18,423 nt of DNA from Chloroflexota bacterium. Its GTDB lineage: Bacteria > Chloroflexota > UBA4733. The DNA is taken from the NCBI GenBank assembly GCA_023381895.1, contig JAMCTA010000125.1:1-18423 (forward strand), read 5' to 3'. Below the pieces are notes generated by a model. The model did no database searches. It worked only from the letters and a program-made list of their open reading frames with translations, and was not told the DNA's origin. Both the position numbers and the translations under genes were made by a program. Every line of letters begins with the position of its first letter. Positions within the stretch are counted from its first letter, which is position 1. Below, piece by piece: positions 8,630-15,690 of the stretch.

Positions 8630-8647
8630 TTGGGAGTGCACTCCCAA
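8630..8647. repeat. Perfect 18-bp palindrome
   Basis: TTGGGAGTGCACTCCCAA is identical on both strands, with its centre between 8638 and 8639. Length and symmetry fit an operator for a dimeric regulator, or an end of the degraded mobile element next to it. It lies about 190 bp upstream of the oxidoreductase start and 245 bp upstream of the GT-C-like start. Confidence 0.75.
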
Positions 8648-8754
8648 GCCTTTGCCGCCTTACGCACCCAGCCGACCGGCCGCCCCTCGCCGCGCGGCTC
8701 GCCCTCACTGGTAGCCAGAAGTGGCGAAATGACGCTGGAGTTCGAGTCAACAAA

Positions 8755-8784
8755 TTGCGTACACTACGCTATGGTTAGGATACT
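8755..8784 (+). promoter_or_regulatory. Candidate sigma70-type promoter for the oxidoreductase operon
   Basis: TTGCGT (8755-8760) and GATACT (8779-8784) are separated by 18 bases, about 50 bp upstream of the oxidoreductase ATG. The -10 matches four of six consensus positions and the -35 three of six. It is placed sensibly but is weak. Confidence 0.3.
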
Positions 8785-8836
8785 CACTGGCTAGCTATCT
8801 TAGTCTACACAACCTTTCGGTGAGGGTGCCCAGGAA

Positions 8837-9847
8837 ATGCAGGAATACAAGCAACTAGTTGGAGCAGTGGTGGGTGTTGGTAGTATGGGCCAGAACCATG
8901 CTCGGATTTTGTCTCGGCATCCAGCTGTGAGTCGGCTTGTCCTGTGTGATGCAAATGCTACTGTGCGGGCTCAGGTTGCAGAGCGAACGCGCTGCCGCTC
9001 CTATGGAACGTTGAATGAGCTGTTCTTGGCAGAGCCGAGCCTGGACTTTGCAGTTGTTGCGGTTCCGACTTTCCTTCATTTTCAGGTCGCCAAGCCGTTC
9101 GTAGAACGCGGGATCCACTGTCTGATAGAGAAGCCCATAACTGCTCATCTAGACGAGGGTAGAAGACTTGCAGAGCTTGCTGCCCAGCTGGGTGTGGTTA
9201 TCAGCACTGGCCATGTCGAACGCTTCAATCCAGCGGTGCAGGCCCTTCGCCAGCTCACTGAGCAAGGGGCGCTGGGAGAAGTGAAAATTCTGAGCGCAAA
9301 GCGTGTAGGTCCTGGTCCGAGTATTGATCGCCGCGGTGGTATTGACGTCATAGTCGATCTCGGTATCCACGAGCTCGATCTCGTCCGTTATCTTACCCAC
9401 AAGTCTGTGTGTAGGCTTGAAGCTGTTGGGCAGATCGGTATCGGTGGAAGTTCAGATGACTTCGCGGTGCTTGTTTTGGATCTCGGTGATGCGGTCGCAA
9501 CAATTCGAGTAGATTGGGTGTCGCCTACGAAGAGTCGTGAATTAGAAGTAGTTGGCACAACCGCTATGGCGCACGTGGAGTATATGACTCAAGACTTACG
9601 CATTCGCCGCCCGCAGAACGTGGTTCCTGAAGATGAATTCGCTCGGTTTCTTCTTCACTACGGTACGAAGATTGAAGGAGAGCGCATTTCCGTGATATCT
9701 GCTGAGCCGCTGCAAGTTGAGCTGGACAACTTTCTTCACTTCATCAGCGAAGGGGCGGGGGAAATAGTAACTCCTGATGATGCGCTGGCAGCGCTTGAGC
9801 TCGCCGTGGCTGCATCTCGCAGAATAAGGCAGAGTCATGCACCCTGA
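8837..9847 (+). CDS. Gfo/Idh/MocA-family NAD(P)-dependent sugar dehydrogenase (WbpB/WlbA or UDP-GlcNAc 3-dehydrogenase-like)
   Basis: A 336-residue oxidoreductase. The N-terminal Rossmann domain has the dinucleotide-binding GVGSMGQNH (13-21), the family EKP signature at 98-100, and GHVERFNP (125-132), a sequence characteristic of the subgroup that oxidises C3 of UDP-GlcNAc or UDP-GlcNAcA. DLGIHELDL (174-182) carries the conserved catalytic-region Asp and His. Expected reaction: oxidation at C3 to the 3-keto sugar, the substrate of the DegT aminotransferase at 4768-5913. The ATG at 8837 leaves ten residues before the first beta-strand; GAGGG ten bases upstream is a usable ribosome-binding site. 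It overlaps the acyltransferase gene by 11 bp. The exact substrate (with or without a C6 carboxylate) cannot be told from this window. Confidence 0.9.
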   Translation: MQEYKQLVGAVVGVGSMGQNHARILSRHPAVSRLVLCDANATVRAQVAERTRCRSYGTLNELFLAEPSLDFAVVAVPTFLHFQVAKPFVERGIHCLIEKPITAHLDEGRRLAELAAQLGVVISTGHVERFNPAVQALRQLTEQGALGEVKILSAKRVGPGPSIDRRGGIDVIVDLGIHELDLVRYLTHKSVCRLEAVGQIGIGGSSDDFAVLVLDLGDAVATIRVDWVSPTKSRELEVVGTTAMAHVEYMTQDLRIRRPQNVVPEDEFARFLLHYGTKIEGERISVISAEPLQVELDNFLHFISEGAGEIVTPDDALAALELAVAASRRIRQSHAP

Positions 9848-10421
9848 GATCAGTATTCACCCAACTGCGACTGTAGCAGCGAGTGCGACGATTGGGCGCC
9901 AGACAACTATTTGGCATCTAGCTCAGATTCGTGAGGACGTTGTCATTGGGGAGCAGTGCATTATCGCTAAAAATGTCTACATTGACTTCGGAGTCCGTGT
10001 GGGTAGCCGAGTCAAGATACAGAATAACTGCTCCATTTATCACGGTGCGGTTATCGAGGATGGTGCCTTCCTAGGTCCCCACGTCGTACTGACGAATGAT
10101 GCGCTACCGCGATCGATTACTCCCGATGGTCAGCTTAAGAAGGAAGGTGACTGGGCTGTTTCCGGTGTTAGAATACTCTATGGAGCGTCACTGGGCGCGA
10201 GTGTGACCGTCCTTCCTGGTGTCACTATCGGGCGATGGGCGCTCGTCGGAGCAGGTTCCACTGTTCGTGCTGACGTGCCTGATCATGCGGTGGTCATCGG
10301 CAATCAGTCACGTGTAATCGGTTACATCTGCAAGTGCGGAAAGCAACGCGCCACCGCTCCGCGTGAACTCACCTGTATCTGCATGTTAGCCGCAGATAGC
10401 CCTGCTTCTACTGAGGCATAG
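9837..10421 (+). CDS. Left-handed beta-helix N-acetyltransferase (WbpD/WlbB-like)
   Basis: A 194-residue hexapeptide-repeat acyltransferase built from imperfect [LIV]-G-x4 turns: IHPTATVAASATIG, VIGEQCIIAKNVYI, VIEDGAFLGPHVVLTND, and later LPGVTIGRWALVGAGS. In WlbB/WbpD-type enzymes this fold transfers acetyl from acetyl-CoA to the C3 amino group installed by the aminotransferase; the LTNDALPRS stretch (85-93) occupies the conserved Asn-Asp-x-x-Pro active-site region. The C-terminus holds a cysteine arrangement (C165, C167, C180, C182) suggesting a small metal-binding tail. The start overlaps the oxidoreductase by 11 bp, so translation is probably coupled. Confidence 0.9.
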   Translation: MHPEISIHPTATVAASATIGRQTTIWHLAQIREDVVIGEQCIIAKNVYIDFGVRVGSRVKIQNNCSIYHGAVIEDGAFLGPHVVLTNDALPRSITPDGQLKKEGDWAVSGVRILYGASLGASVTVLPGVTIGRWALVGAGSTVRADVPDHAVVIGNQSRVIGYICKCGKQRATAPRELTCICMLAADSPASTEA

Positions 10422-10430
10422 CACACTGAT

Positions 10431-10448
10431 CCCCTTATGAAGAAGGGG
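10431..10448 (+). repeat. Small intercistronic hairpin
   Basis: CCCCTT (10431-10436) and AAGGGG (10443-10448) pair around a 6-base loop in the 73-bp gap between the acyltransferase and epimerase genes. No T-run follows, so it is more likely an mRNA processing or stability element than a terminator. Confidence 0.4.
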
Positions 10449-10494
10449 GTAAGCCACGAGTCTTCGAAAGAACGAAAAAGGAGCAGTAAGTTCT

Positions 10495-11613
10495 GTGGGT
10501 AAGCGACCTATTATCCTCTATGTTGTCGGCACCCGACCGGAGTTTATCCGATCTGCTGACATCCTCCATTATATGCGCAAGCATAAAGAATATAGAACAT
10601 TGCTTGTTCACACGGGACAACACTTCGATTGGAATATGTCAACGGGATTCCTACTGCAGCTACAGTTGGGTGAACCAGATATCCATCTGGGTAGTGGCGG
10701 ACGTACGAGGTCACAACAGGTGGCGTCGCTCATCGAAAGCTTTACGAACGTCATTACAGAGACTAGGCCGTCTGCAGTTTGTGTGTTCGGAGACACTAAC
10801 TCATCTTTAGCGACCGCATTGGCCGCCTGTATCGCGAAAGTACCAGTTGTCCACATAGAAGCAGGTGCGCGCAGCTATGACATGTCGATGCCGGAAGAGG
10901 TTAATCGTCGCCTGATTGATCACATGTCCGACCTCCTTCTACCTGTCTCCGACCGTTGTGCGCATAATCTCAAGATTGAGTCTGTACGTGGAGGAATTGT
11001 CAATACGGGAGATCCATTGTATGACGTCTTTTCACGGCTCTTTGCGTCAACACAACAGTGTGATGACTCTGATATGTATAATGGTGGTACAGTACCGTTC
11101 TGTTTGCTCACACTTCATCGTGAACAGTTAGTGGATGATAGAGCACGGTTAGTTGAAACTCTACACACCATTTCTTCATTTGCTGTAGCGAATTCTCTCG
11201 ACGTTATATTTCCAGTTCATCCTCGGACGCGACGGTCGCTGTCTGACCAGGACAGTGATCAAATGCCCCGTGTGCGATTGATAGATCCTCTCTTATACGA
11301 GCAGTTTCTCACATTGCTTGGTTGCTGCTGCCTTATTATTACCGACTCGGGTGGGCTGCAGAAGGAGGCCTATTGGGCAGGGAAGCCGTGCGTTACTGTT
11401 CGTGACACCACTGAATGGGTTGAAACTATTGATGCCGGGGTAAACGTACTAGCTATGGATGACAAGCTCCTCTCCGCACTACAGAATATGTATGAACTCG
11501 ATCTGCATATTTTCTCGCAGATCTCAAACCCTTACGGCGATGGATCGGCTTCTCAGCGTATTGCATCAGTACTTGCTGATCATTACGGCTTGTCTCGACG
11601 TACTTCGGTGTAA
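10495..11613 (+). CDS. Non-hydrolysing UDP-GlcNAc 2-epimerase family, WbpI-like
   Basis: A 372-residue GT-B-fold sugar epimerase. Motifs: GTRPEF (12-17), HTGQHFD (39-45), GDTNSS (99-104), HIEAGARS (120-127), MPEEVNRRL (132-140), LTLHRE (205-210) and later DSGGLQKEAYWAGKP and TTEWVE. D100, E122, a Glu of the PEE pair and H208 fall where the catalytic residues of WecB-type epimerases lie. The short stretch between HIEAGARS and MPEEVNR resembles WbpI-type enzymes, which epimerise UDP-GlcNAc3NAcA, rather than WecB, which has a different spacing there. That distinction is by eye. The start is a GTG with AAGGAG 11 bases upstream. It is third in the plus-strand sugar operon. Confidence 0.9.
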   Translation: MGKRPIILYVVGTRPEFIRSADILHYMRKHKEYRTLLVHTGQHFDWNMSTGFLLQLQLGEPDIHLGSGGRTRSQQVASLIESFTNVITETRPSAVCVFGDTNSSLATALAACIAKVPVVHIEAGARSYDMSMPEEVNRRLIDHMSDLLLPVSDRCAHNLKIESVRGGIVNTGDPLYDVFSRLFASTQQCDDSDMYNGGTVPFCLLTLHREQLVDDRARLVETLHTISSFAVANSLDVIFPVHPRTRRSLSDQDSDQMPRVRLIDPLLYEQFLTLLGCCCLIITDSGGLQKEAYWAGKPCVTVRDTTEWVETIDAGVNVLAMDDKLLSALQNMYELDLHIFSQISNPYGDGSASQRIASVLADHYGLSRRTSV

Positions 11614-11616
11614 ACA

Positions 11617-11660
11617 TTGAATACACCTCGAACTTAACCGAAATCTGAGGTGTTATTCAA
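11617..11660 (+). terminator. Imperfect inverted repeat after the epimerase gene
   Basis: TTGAATACACCTC (11617-11629) pairs with GAGGTGTTATTCAA (11647-11660) as a 13-bp stem with one bulged T and a 17-base loop, starting 3 bases after the epimerase stop. No T-run follows. It could be a weak or factor-assisted terminator separating the sugar-synthesis genes from the GT-C gene, or a 3'-end stabilising hairpin. Confidence 0.4.
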
Positions 11661-11696
11661 TCGCTGTGGTAACTCGCAAGATAAGAATTGTGCTCG

Positions 11697-14381
11697 ATGC
11701 ATGATCAGCTGAAGTACCCGTGTCCCGAGCGGGAAGGTGAGCTGTTTTCATTCCGGAAGCGTTGTACCCTGTTCACCCAAGCGCACGTCGGCACTTACTT
11801 TGTTATTGTGCTCCTAATTCTTCTCGGGTTTGTTGAGCTCGGATCAGTTCTCTACCATCTTCAACAGAACCTCTACGGTATTGGTGGTGACGGCTATGCT
11901 GACCCGGGAGTGGTGACTATGCGCCTTCAGGCTGCTCAGCAAGGCTTGCTGGCACCGTTACACTATCTGCTTGGTGCGCCCTTTCAGTCCGCAAGTCCAG
12001 CGGATGCGGCAAATCCGCTGTGGTGGTATTCCGCAGTGGCAATTGCTCGGTTTTCCACGCCGCTGACCGCAGTAAATCTCCTTGTATTTCTGGGATTTTC
12101 CTTTACTAGTGTGAGCATGTACTCTCTTTTACGTTGGGATGGGCTCATGCTGGTATCTGCCCTTATTGGTGCACTTTCCTATGGCTTATCACCGATACGT
12201 CTCGCTCAATCTCAGGAACATTTTATTTTTGCCCAAGACTACTGGTTCATACTTGAGATCCTAGCAGTACTCGTTCTCAGACGGAATACAGTAATTGGTG
12301 GAATGCTTCTAGGATGTAGTCTCATAGCTTCAGAGCTTACCTCTCCTTACTTGGGGTGGTTCGCCCTAATAGTTTCTGTTTTGTGGTTTATAATCATGGT
12401 AGTCAACTATATTGTTCACCAATCGTGGAGAATGTTACGGTCTTTATTTGTAGGTTATGGATTAGCCGCACTCGTAACTATTAGTATCTTTTCTATGACA
12501 CAGCTTCGCTATCTTTGGTTAGTGATCCAAAATACTCATACGGTCACCAGTCCTCTTGACCGCCCCCTTGCCGATCTCAACCGTTACTCTCTACGCTGGT
12601 GGGACTTCTTCCTCCCCTTCCCAGAAAATCCCATCCTTGGGCCACTCGGCCGCTCCACGTTCTATGCCCACCTCGGGGCGGATACGGTGACGGAGCAGAG
12701 CGTGATGACCGGCTACATCGCGCTCATCCTCGCCATTGTCGGCGCGGCCGTCACACTACGTCTCACCAGACAGGCAAGGCGCACAAGCGGTCTGGCGGCT
12801 GCTGAACTTACCAGTTCGTCCGCTCAGCAAAAGCAGCGTGAGCTCGCGCTCATAGCAGGCGTCTGTATTGTCGCCGGCGTCCTCTTTGGCCTCCCGCCGC
12901 TGTTCCACGTTGGCGGTCTCGCTATTCCATCACCTACCTACTTCGCCCACGCCATCTTCCCGGAGATCCGTACGCTCTCCCGCATCGATCTGATCATCCA
13001 GCTCGGCGTCGCGATCCTTGCTGCGCTCGGCGCGCAGGCCCTGCTCGCCCGTATCCATTCCACCGGCCGCCGCAACCTTCTGGCTGGCGCTCTCATTGTC
13101 GGTATACTGCTGGAGTACACGAATGTCCCACCCTGGCGCTACGTGAAGCTGCTGCCGGCGCCAAGAGTCTACGACTGGCTCGCCTCCCTGAGTTCGCAGC
13201 AGGCCGGCATCATTGCCCAATATCCCCTCGTGTCAGCCAACCTCGCTCCCACTCCCCTCTACGCTTTCTACGCCTACGAGATTCACCACCATCCACTCTT
13301 CAACGGTGTGACCCCAGATACTCCACCCGACGCGCTGCGCCGGAACCTCGAGGACCCCCTGAACCCCACGGCACCCGCGTCCTTTGCGGCGCTCGGCGTG
13401 AAGACTATCGTCATCGACACCGCGGATTTCAATCAGACGTATGGCATGCGAGGGCTGCGCTGGGCAGGGCGGGAGCCAAACCTCGAGAGCCGTCTACCTA
13501 TGGGGCTTCAGCTGGAGTATGTGGGTGCCCAGTTCCGGGGATACCGCATCACGGCCGCTCCTGCAAGTGTGCTAGCCGGACTGCCAGCACGCTATGGCGA
13601 CGCCGATATCCGTAGGGACGGTCGAGTCTGGCAGCGGATCGGCGCGACAACCAACATCTGGGTCGACAATGTAACGCACGAAACCGTTCCGGCCGTTTTG
13701 TGGACACAGATCCACAACAATCGCGCTGCCCACACCGCCGTCGTGCCCGGCTACCAGCCGGTCCCTGTCTCGCTTGCGAGTGATGCCACTCCCGTCGCCT
13801 TACCGGTGCTCGTACCTCCGGGTATACACGCTGTCCCATTGAGGGTCCTGGGCCCCGACCAGCCGATGGCAGGCACAGACAATCCCACACCTGTGACCGT
13901 CGAGGTCCGGAGCCTTGAGCCTGCGCCTGTCCGCAATGTCGCTGCAAGCTTCATTCAGGACGGCCACGCGCGTATGGTGCTCACTGCGGTCAGCACCGAT
14001 GCCTGCGCCGCGGTAGCAGGAGACACAATTGACGTAGCACTGCTCTGGCGAGCTCTCCATCCCACTACTGCACCCTACACTGTCTTCGTGCACCTGCTCA
14101 ATGCGAGTGGTCAGCTCGTCGCCACGGGCGACGGACTTCCTGATTTCGGGGCTGCCCAGACCGATACACTCCTGCCCGGCAGCCAGGTCTCCGACGTCCA
14201 TGCTCTAGCGTTGCCCAGCACGCTGCCGCCCGGAACGTACCGGCTGACAGCTGGACTCTACAACCATGCCACGGGCGTCCGTCTTGCTACTACAGCGGGG
14301 GAAACAGACGTTACGCTAGGAACAGTCGACGTCCTGGCCCGCTCGACAGGGCCTAGCAGAATGGCCTGTGGGTGGGGATAG
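11697..14381 (+). CDS. Very large GT-C-like glycosyltransferase with C-terminal beta-sandwich domains
   Basis: An 894-residue membrane protein. After a cytoplasmic N-terminus comes a membrane helix (about 33-55), then a loop with GIGGDGYADPGVVTMR holding acidic residues where GT-C enzymes keep their catalytic Asp, then about 10-12 helices to around residue 480. Between helices sits FPEIRTLSRIDLIIQ, a conserved-looking segment in such proteins. The last 400 residues are extracytoplasmic; the end (VALLWRALHPTTAPYTVFVH to PPGTYRLTAGLYN) is a beta-sandwich I know from many Chloroflexota membrane glycosyltransferases. I chose the ATG at 11697; a TTG three codons earlier (11688) is also in frame, and neither has a good ribosome-binding site. 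Base composition changes sharply inside the gene near 12541. The sugar and acceptor are unknown. Confidence 0.75.
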   Translation: MHDQLKYPCPEREGELFSFRKRCTLFTQAHVGTYFVIVLLILLGFVELGSVLYHLQQNLYGIGGDGYADPGVVTMRLQAAQQGLLAPLHYLLGAPFQSASPADAANPLWWYSAVAIARFSTPLTAVNLLVFLGFSFTSVSMYSLLRWDGLMLVSALIGALSYGLSPIRLAQSQEHFIFAQDYWFILEILAVLVLRRNTVIGGMLLGCSLIASELTSPYLGWFALIVSVLWFIIMVVNYIVHQSWRMLRSLFVGYGLAALVTISIFSMTQLRYLWLVIQNTHTVTSPLDRPLADLNRYSLRWWDFFLPFPENPILGPLGRSTFYAHLGADTVTEQSVMTGYIALILAIVGAAVTLRLTRQARRTSGLAAAELTSSSAQQKQRELALIAGVCIVAGVLFGLPPLFHVGGLAIPSPTYFAHAIFPEIRTLSRIDLIIQLGVAILAALGAQALLARIHSTGRRNLLAGALIVGILLEYTNVPPWRYVKLLPAPRVYDWLASLSSQQAGIIAQYPLVSANLAPTPLYAFYAYEIHHHPLFNGVTPDTPPDALRRNLEDPLNPTAPASFAALGVKTIVIDTADFNQTYGMRGLRWAGREPNLESRLPMGLQLEYVGAQFRGYRITAAPASVLAGLPARYGDADIRRDGRVWQRIGATTNIWVDNVTHETVPAVLWTQIHNNRAAHTAVVPGYQPVPVSLASDATPVALPVLVPPGIHAVPLRVLGPDQPMAGTDNPTPVTVEVRSLEPAPVRNVAASFIQDGHARMVLTAVSTDACAAVAGDTIDVALLWRALHPTTAPYTVFVHLLNASGQLVATGDGLPDFGAAQTDTLLPGSQVSDVHALALPSTLPPGTYRLTAGLYNHATGVRLATTAGETDVTLGTVDVLARSTGPSRMACGWG

Positions 14382-15166
14382 CAGCGCTCCCGGCGAGTGA
14401 CCTGCCATCACGCGGTCGATCTCGCACCGGCACGGTGGTCGCCTATCTTGCGACGCTGCTTGTCATCGCGGTCTGCACCACAGTGCTCCTTCGCTGGAAC
14501 GCCGGCACCAGTGCCGATGTCCTGCTGATCGTGGCGGGGCTCAGCTTTATCTTTGGTCTTCCTTACACTGTACCGATCTGGGCTGCGCTCACCATCCTTT
14601 GTAGCACGGCCCTCTCCGTGCTCGCTGGAGACGAGATCCTCGCCAACATCCTGGCTGACCTGGTCTACTACTGTCTGGCCGTTGGCTGCGGTCTCGGACT
14701 CTGGGAGAGCTTTTTTGAGCGCTTGCAGGTCACGCTCCCTGCGCAGCGGCTCTCGCTGCATGGCGCACGTCAGCCCTGGGCCCGCTACGTGCCCCACGCG
14801 GGATTTTCTCTCCTGGTCATGGCAGCTGCTATCATCACCATCTTGACCAGCGCGCTGACCGCGGCCTCCTCCATCGTCCTGGTCACCGCCGCTCTTGGCC
14901 TGGCTCTTCTGGCTCGTCCGGCGCTGGCGCTCGCTACCATCGTGGTGCTTGGGCTTGCCATGCTGGGAGCAAGTATCAGCGGTCAGACTGACCTCGCGGT
15001 CAGCTTCGAGCTGCTGGCAATCGAAGCCGCCGTAACTGCCGTGCTCTGGCTTGTCTGGCGAGCGCTCTTCGCGTACTTTCACTGGCGGTCACTGTGGCCA
15101 GCCCTTCAACCGCGTGACAGCACTGCCGCTACTCCTGGTGATACTGCCGGCTCCGCAACAGAATAG
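14372..15166 (+). CDS. Polytopic membrane protein of unknown function
   Basis: A 264-residue protein with about six or seven hydrophobic segments, including VVAYLATLLVIAVCTTVLL, VLLIVAGLSFIFGLPYTVPI, an ILADLVYYCLAVGCGLGL helix, two or three helices between about 146 and 210, and a last one before WRALFAYFHW. A Thr/Ala/Gly-rich tail ends the protein. I recognise no family. The GTG start at 14372 overlaps the GT-C gene by 10 bp, so it is translationally coupled and probably works with it at the membrane. The next gene starts 7 bp after its stop. Confidence 0.65.
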   Translation: MGIAALPASDLPSRGRSRTGTVVAYLATLLVIAVCTTVLLRWNAGTSADVLLIVAGLSFIFGLPYTVPIWAALTILCSTALSVLAGDEILANILADLVYYCLAVGCGLGLWESFFERLQVTLPAQRLSLHGARQPWARYVPHAGFSLLVMAAAIITILTSALTAASSIVLVTAALGLALLARPALALATIVVLGLAMLGASISGQTDLAVSFELLAIEAAVTAVLWLVWRALFAYFHWRSLWPALQPRDSTAATPGDTAGSATE

Positions 15167-15173
15167 AAGGATT

Positions 15174-15620
15174 GTGACGGATACGAAGCATACCGTTCTC
15201 TCTTGGGATGCCGCCCTCGGCGTCTGCTTCGGCATTGTCCTTGTTATCGCCGCTTGGGCGAGCGCCGGCGGGGCGAGTGCTCTGCTACCGTCTCTTGTGC
15301 CTGCTGCGCAGCAAGAAGCGGCTCGTCACATCATTCCTGGTGCGGCAGCGGCCCTACCAACGGCGACGCCCATCCCACCGCCTCCTGCCGATTGCGTCGC
15401 GCCGCCGGGCGAGGCCGCCAAGCTTGGCTTCGACCCCTACAAGATTCTCGCCGGGCACCGCCCTGACGTCCTGCGCTTCTACGCCAAGAATGGCTGGAAC
15501 CCCGCGACGCAGTGCGTCGCCATCTTCAACAACTGGCTGCAGCATCCGGATGGGAAACCGGCGCAGAGCGCGGCCCAGTTTGTGGAGGCGGCCGGGTGGG
15601 CGCCAGCGCCGAAGGGCTGA
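15174..15620 (+). CDS. Small membrane-anchored extracytoplasmic protein, unknown function
   Basis: A 148-residue protein with one N-terminal hydrophobic segment (VCFGIVLVIAAWASAGG), an Ala/Thr/Pro-rich linker (ALPTATPIPPPPADC) and a compact C-terminal domain from about residue 90 (GFDPYKILAGHRPDVLRFYA, then NGWNPATQCVAIFNNWLQ). Two cysteines, one after the linker and one in the domain, could pair outside the cell. The frame is open upstream to 15051, but that start would overlap the preceding gene by more than 110 bp. I chose the GTG at 15174, just after AGAAGG at 15165-15170 (a short 3-base spacer). It is the last gene of the GT-C operon. No family recognised. Confidence 0.6.
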   Translation: MTDTKHTVLSWDAALGVCFGIVLVIAAWASAGGASALLPSLVPAAQQEAARHIIPGAAAALPTATPIPPPPADCVAPPGEAAKLGFDPYKILAGHRPDVLRFYAKNGWNPATQCVAIFNNWLQHPDGKPAQSAAQFVEAAGWAPAPKG

Positions 15621-15629
15621 CGGCGCCGG

Positions 15630-15661
15630 TGCGATCTCACCCGCTGGTCCGGTCGGAGCGC
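15630..15661. repeat. 32-bp direct repeat, copy 1
   Basis: This is an exact copy of 16493-16524; it starts TGCGATCTCACCCGC and ends GGTCGGAGCGC. Allowing two mismatches, similarity extends right to 15668. It lies in the gap between the membrane-anchored protein stop (15620) and the vapC stop (15691). With copy 2 it brackets the vapBC module. Confidence 0.95.
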
Positions 15662-15690
15662 TTCGGTGTCTGAATGGAAAGTGGCGCTCC

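Larger units (their letters stand above)
8386..8836. other. Divergent intergenic region with GC-rich insertion-like island
   Basis: This gap of about 450 bp separates the AT-rich GT-C-like gene (minus) from the oxidoreductase gene (plus). From about 8400 to 8720 it is very GC-rich (81 of 120 bases G or C over 8461-8580, hand-counted), unlike either neighbour. It contains a transposase fragment, an 18-bp perfect palindrome and a 13-bp hairpin. The last 100 bases are AT-richer and hold a possible promoter for the plus-strand operon. Confidence 0.6.

Noticed and set aside
8386..8667. Upstream extension of the GT-C-like protein by 94 residues
   Set aside because: The extension runs antisense-free but through the transposase remnant in another frame, looks like random Arg/Pro-rich sequence, and the start at 8385 has a good ribosome-binding site.
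8377..8794. Plus-strand open frames across the GC-rich island
   Set aside because: High GC makes long open frames likely by chance; the peptides show no recognisable motif and the transposase signature is on the other strand.
14408..15082. Long minus-strand open frame opposite the polytopic membrane protein
   Set aside because: It is a highly charged, Gln/Arg/Asp-rich shadow typical of the complement of a hydrophobic GC-rich gene, with no motif.
15051..15173. Longer N-terminus for the small anchored protein
   Set aside because: It would overlap the preceding gene by 116 bp and put 41 hydrophilic residues before the signal/anchor segment.
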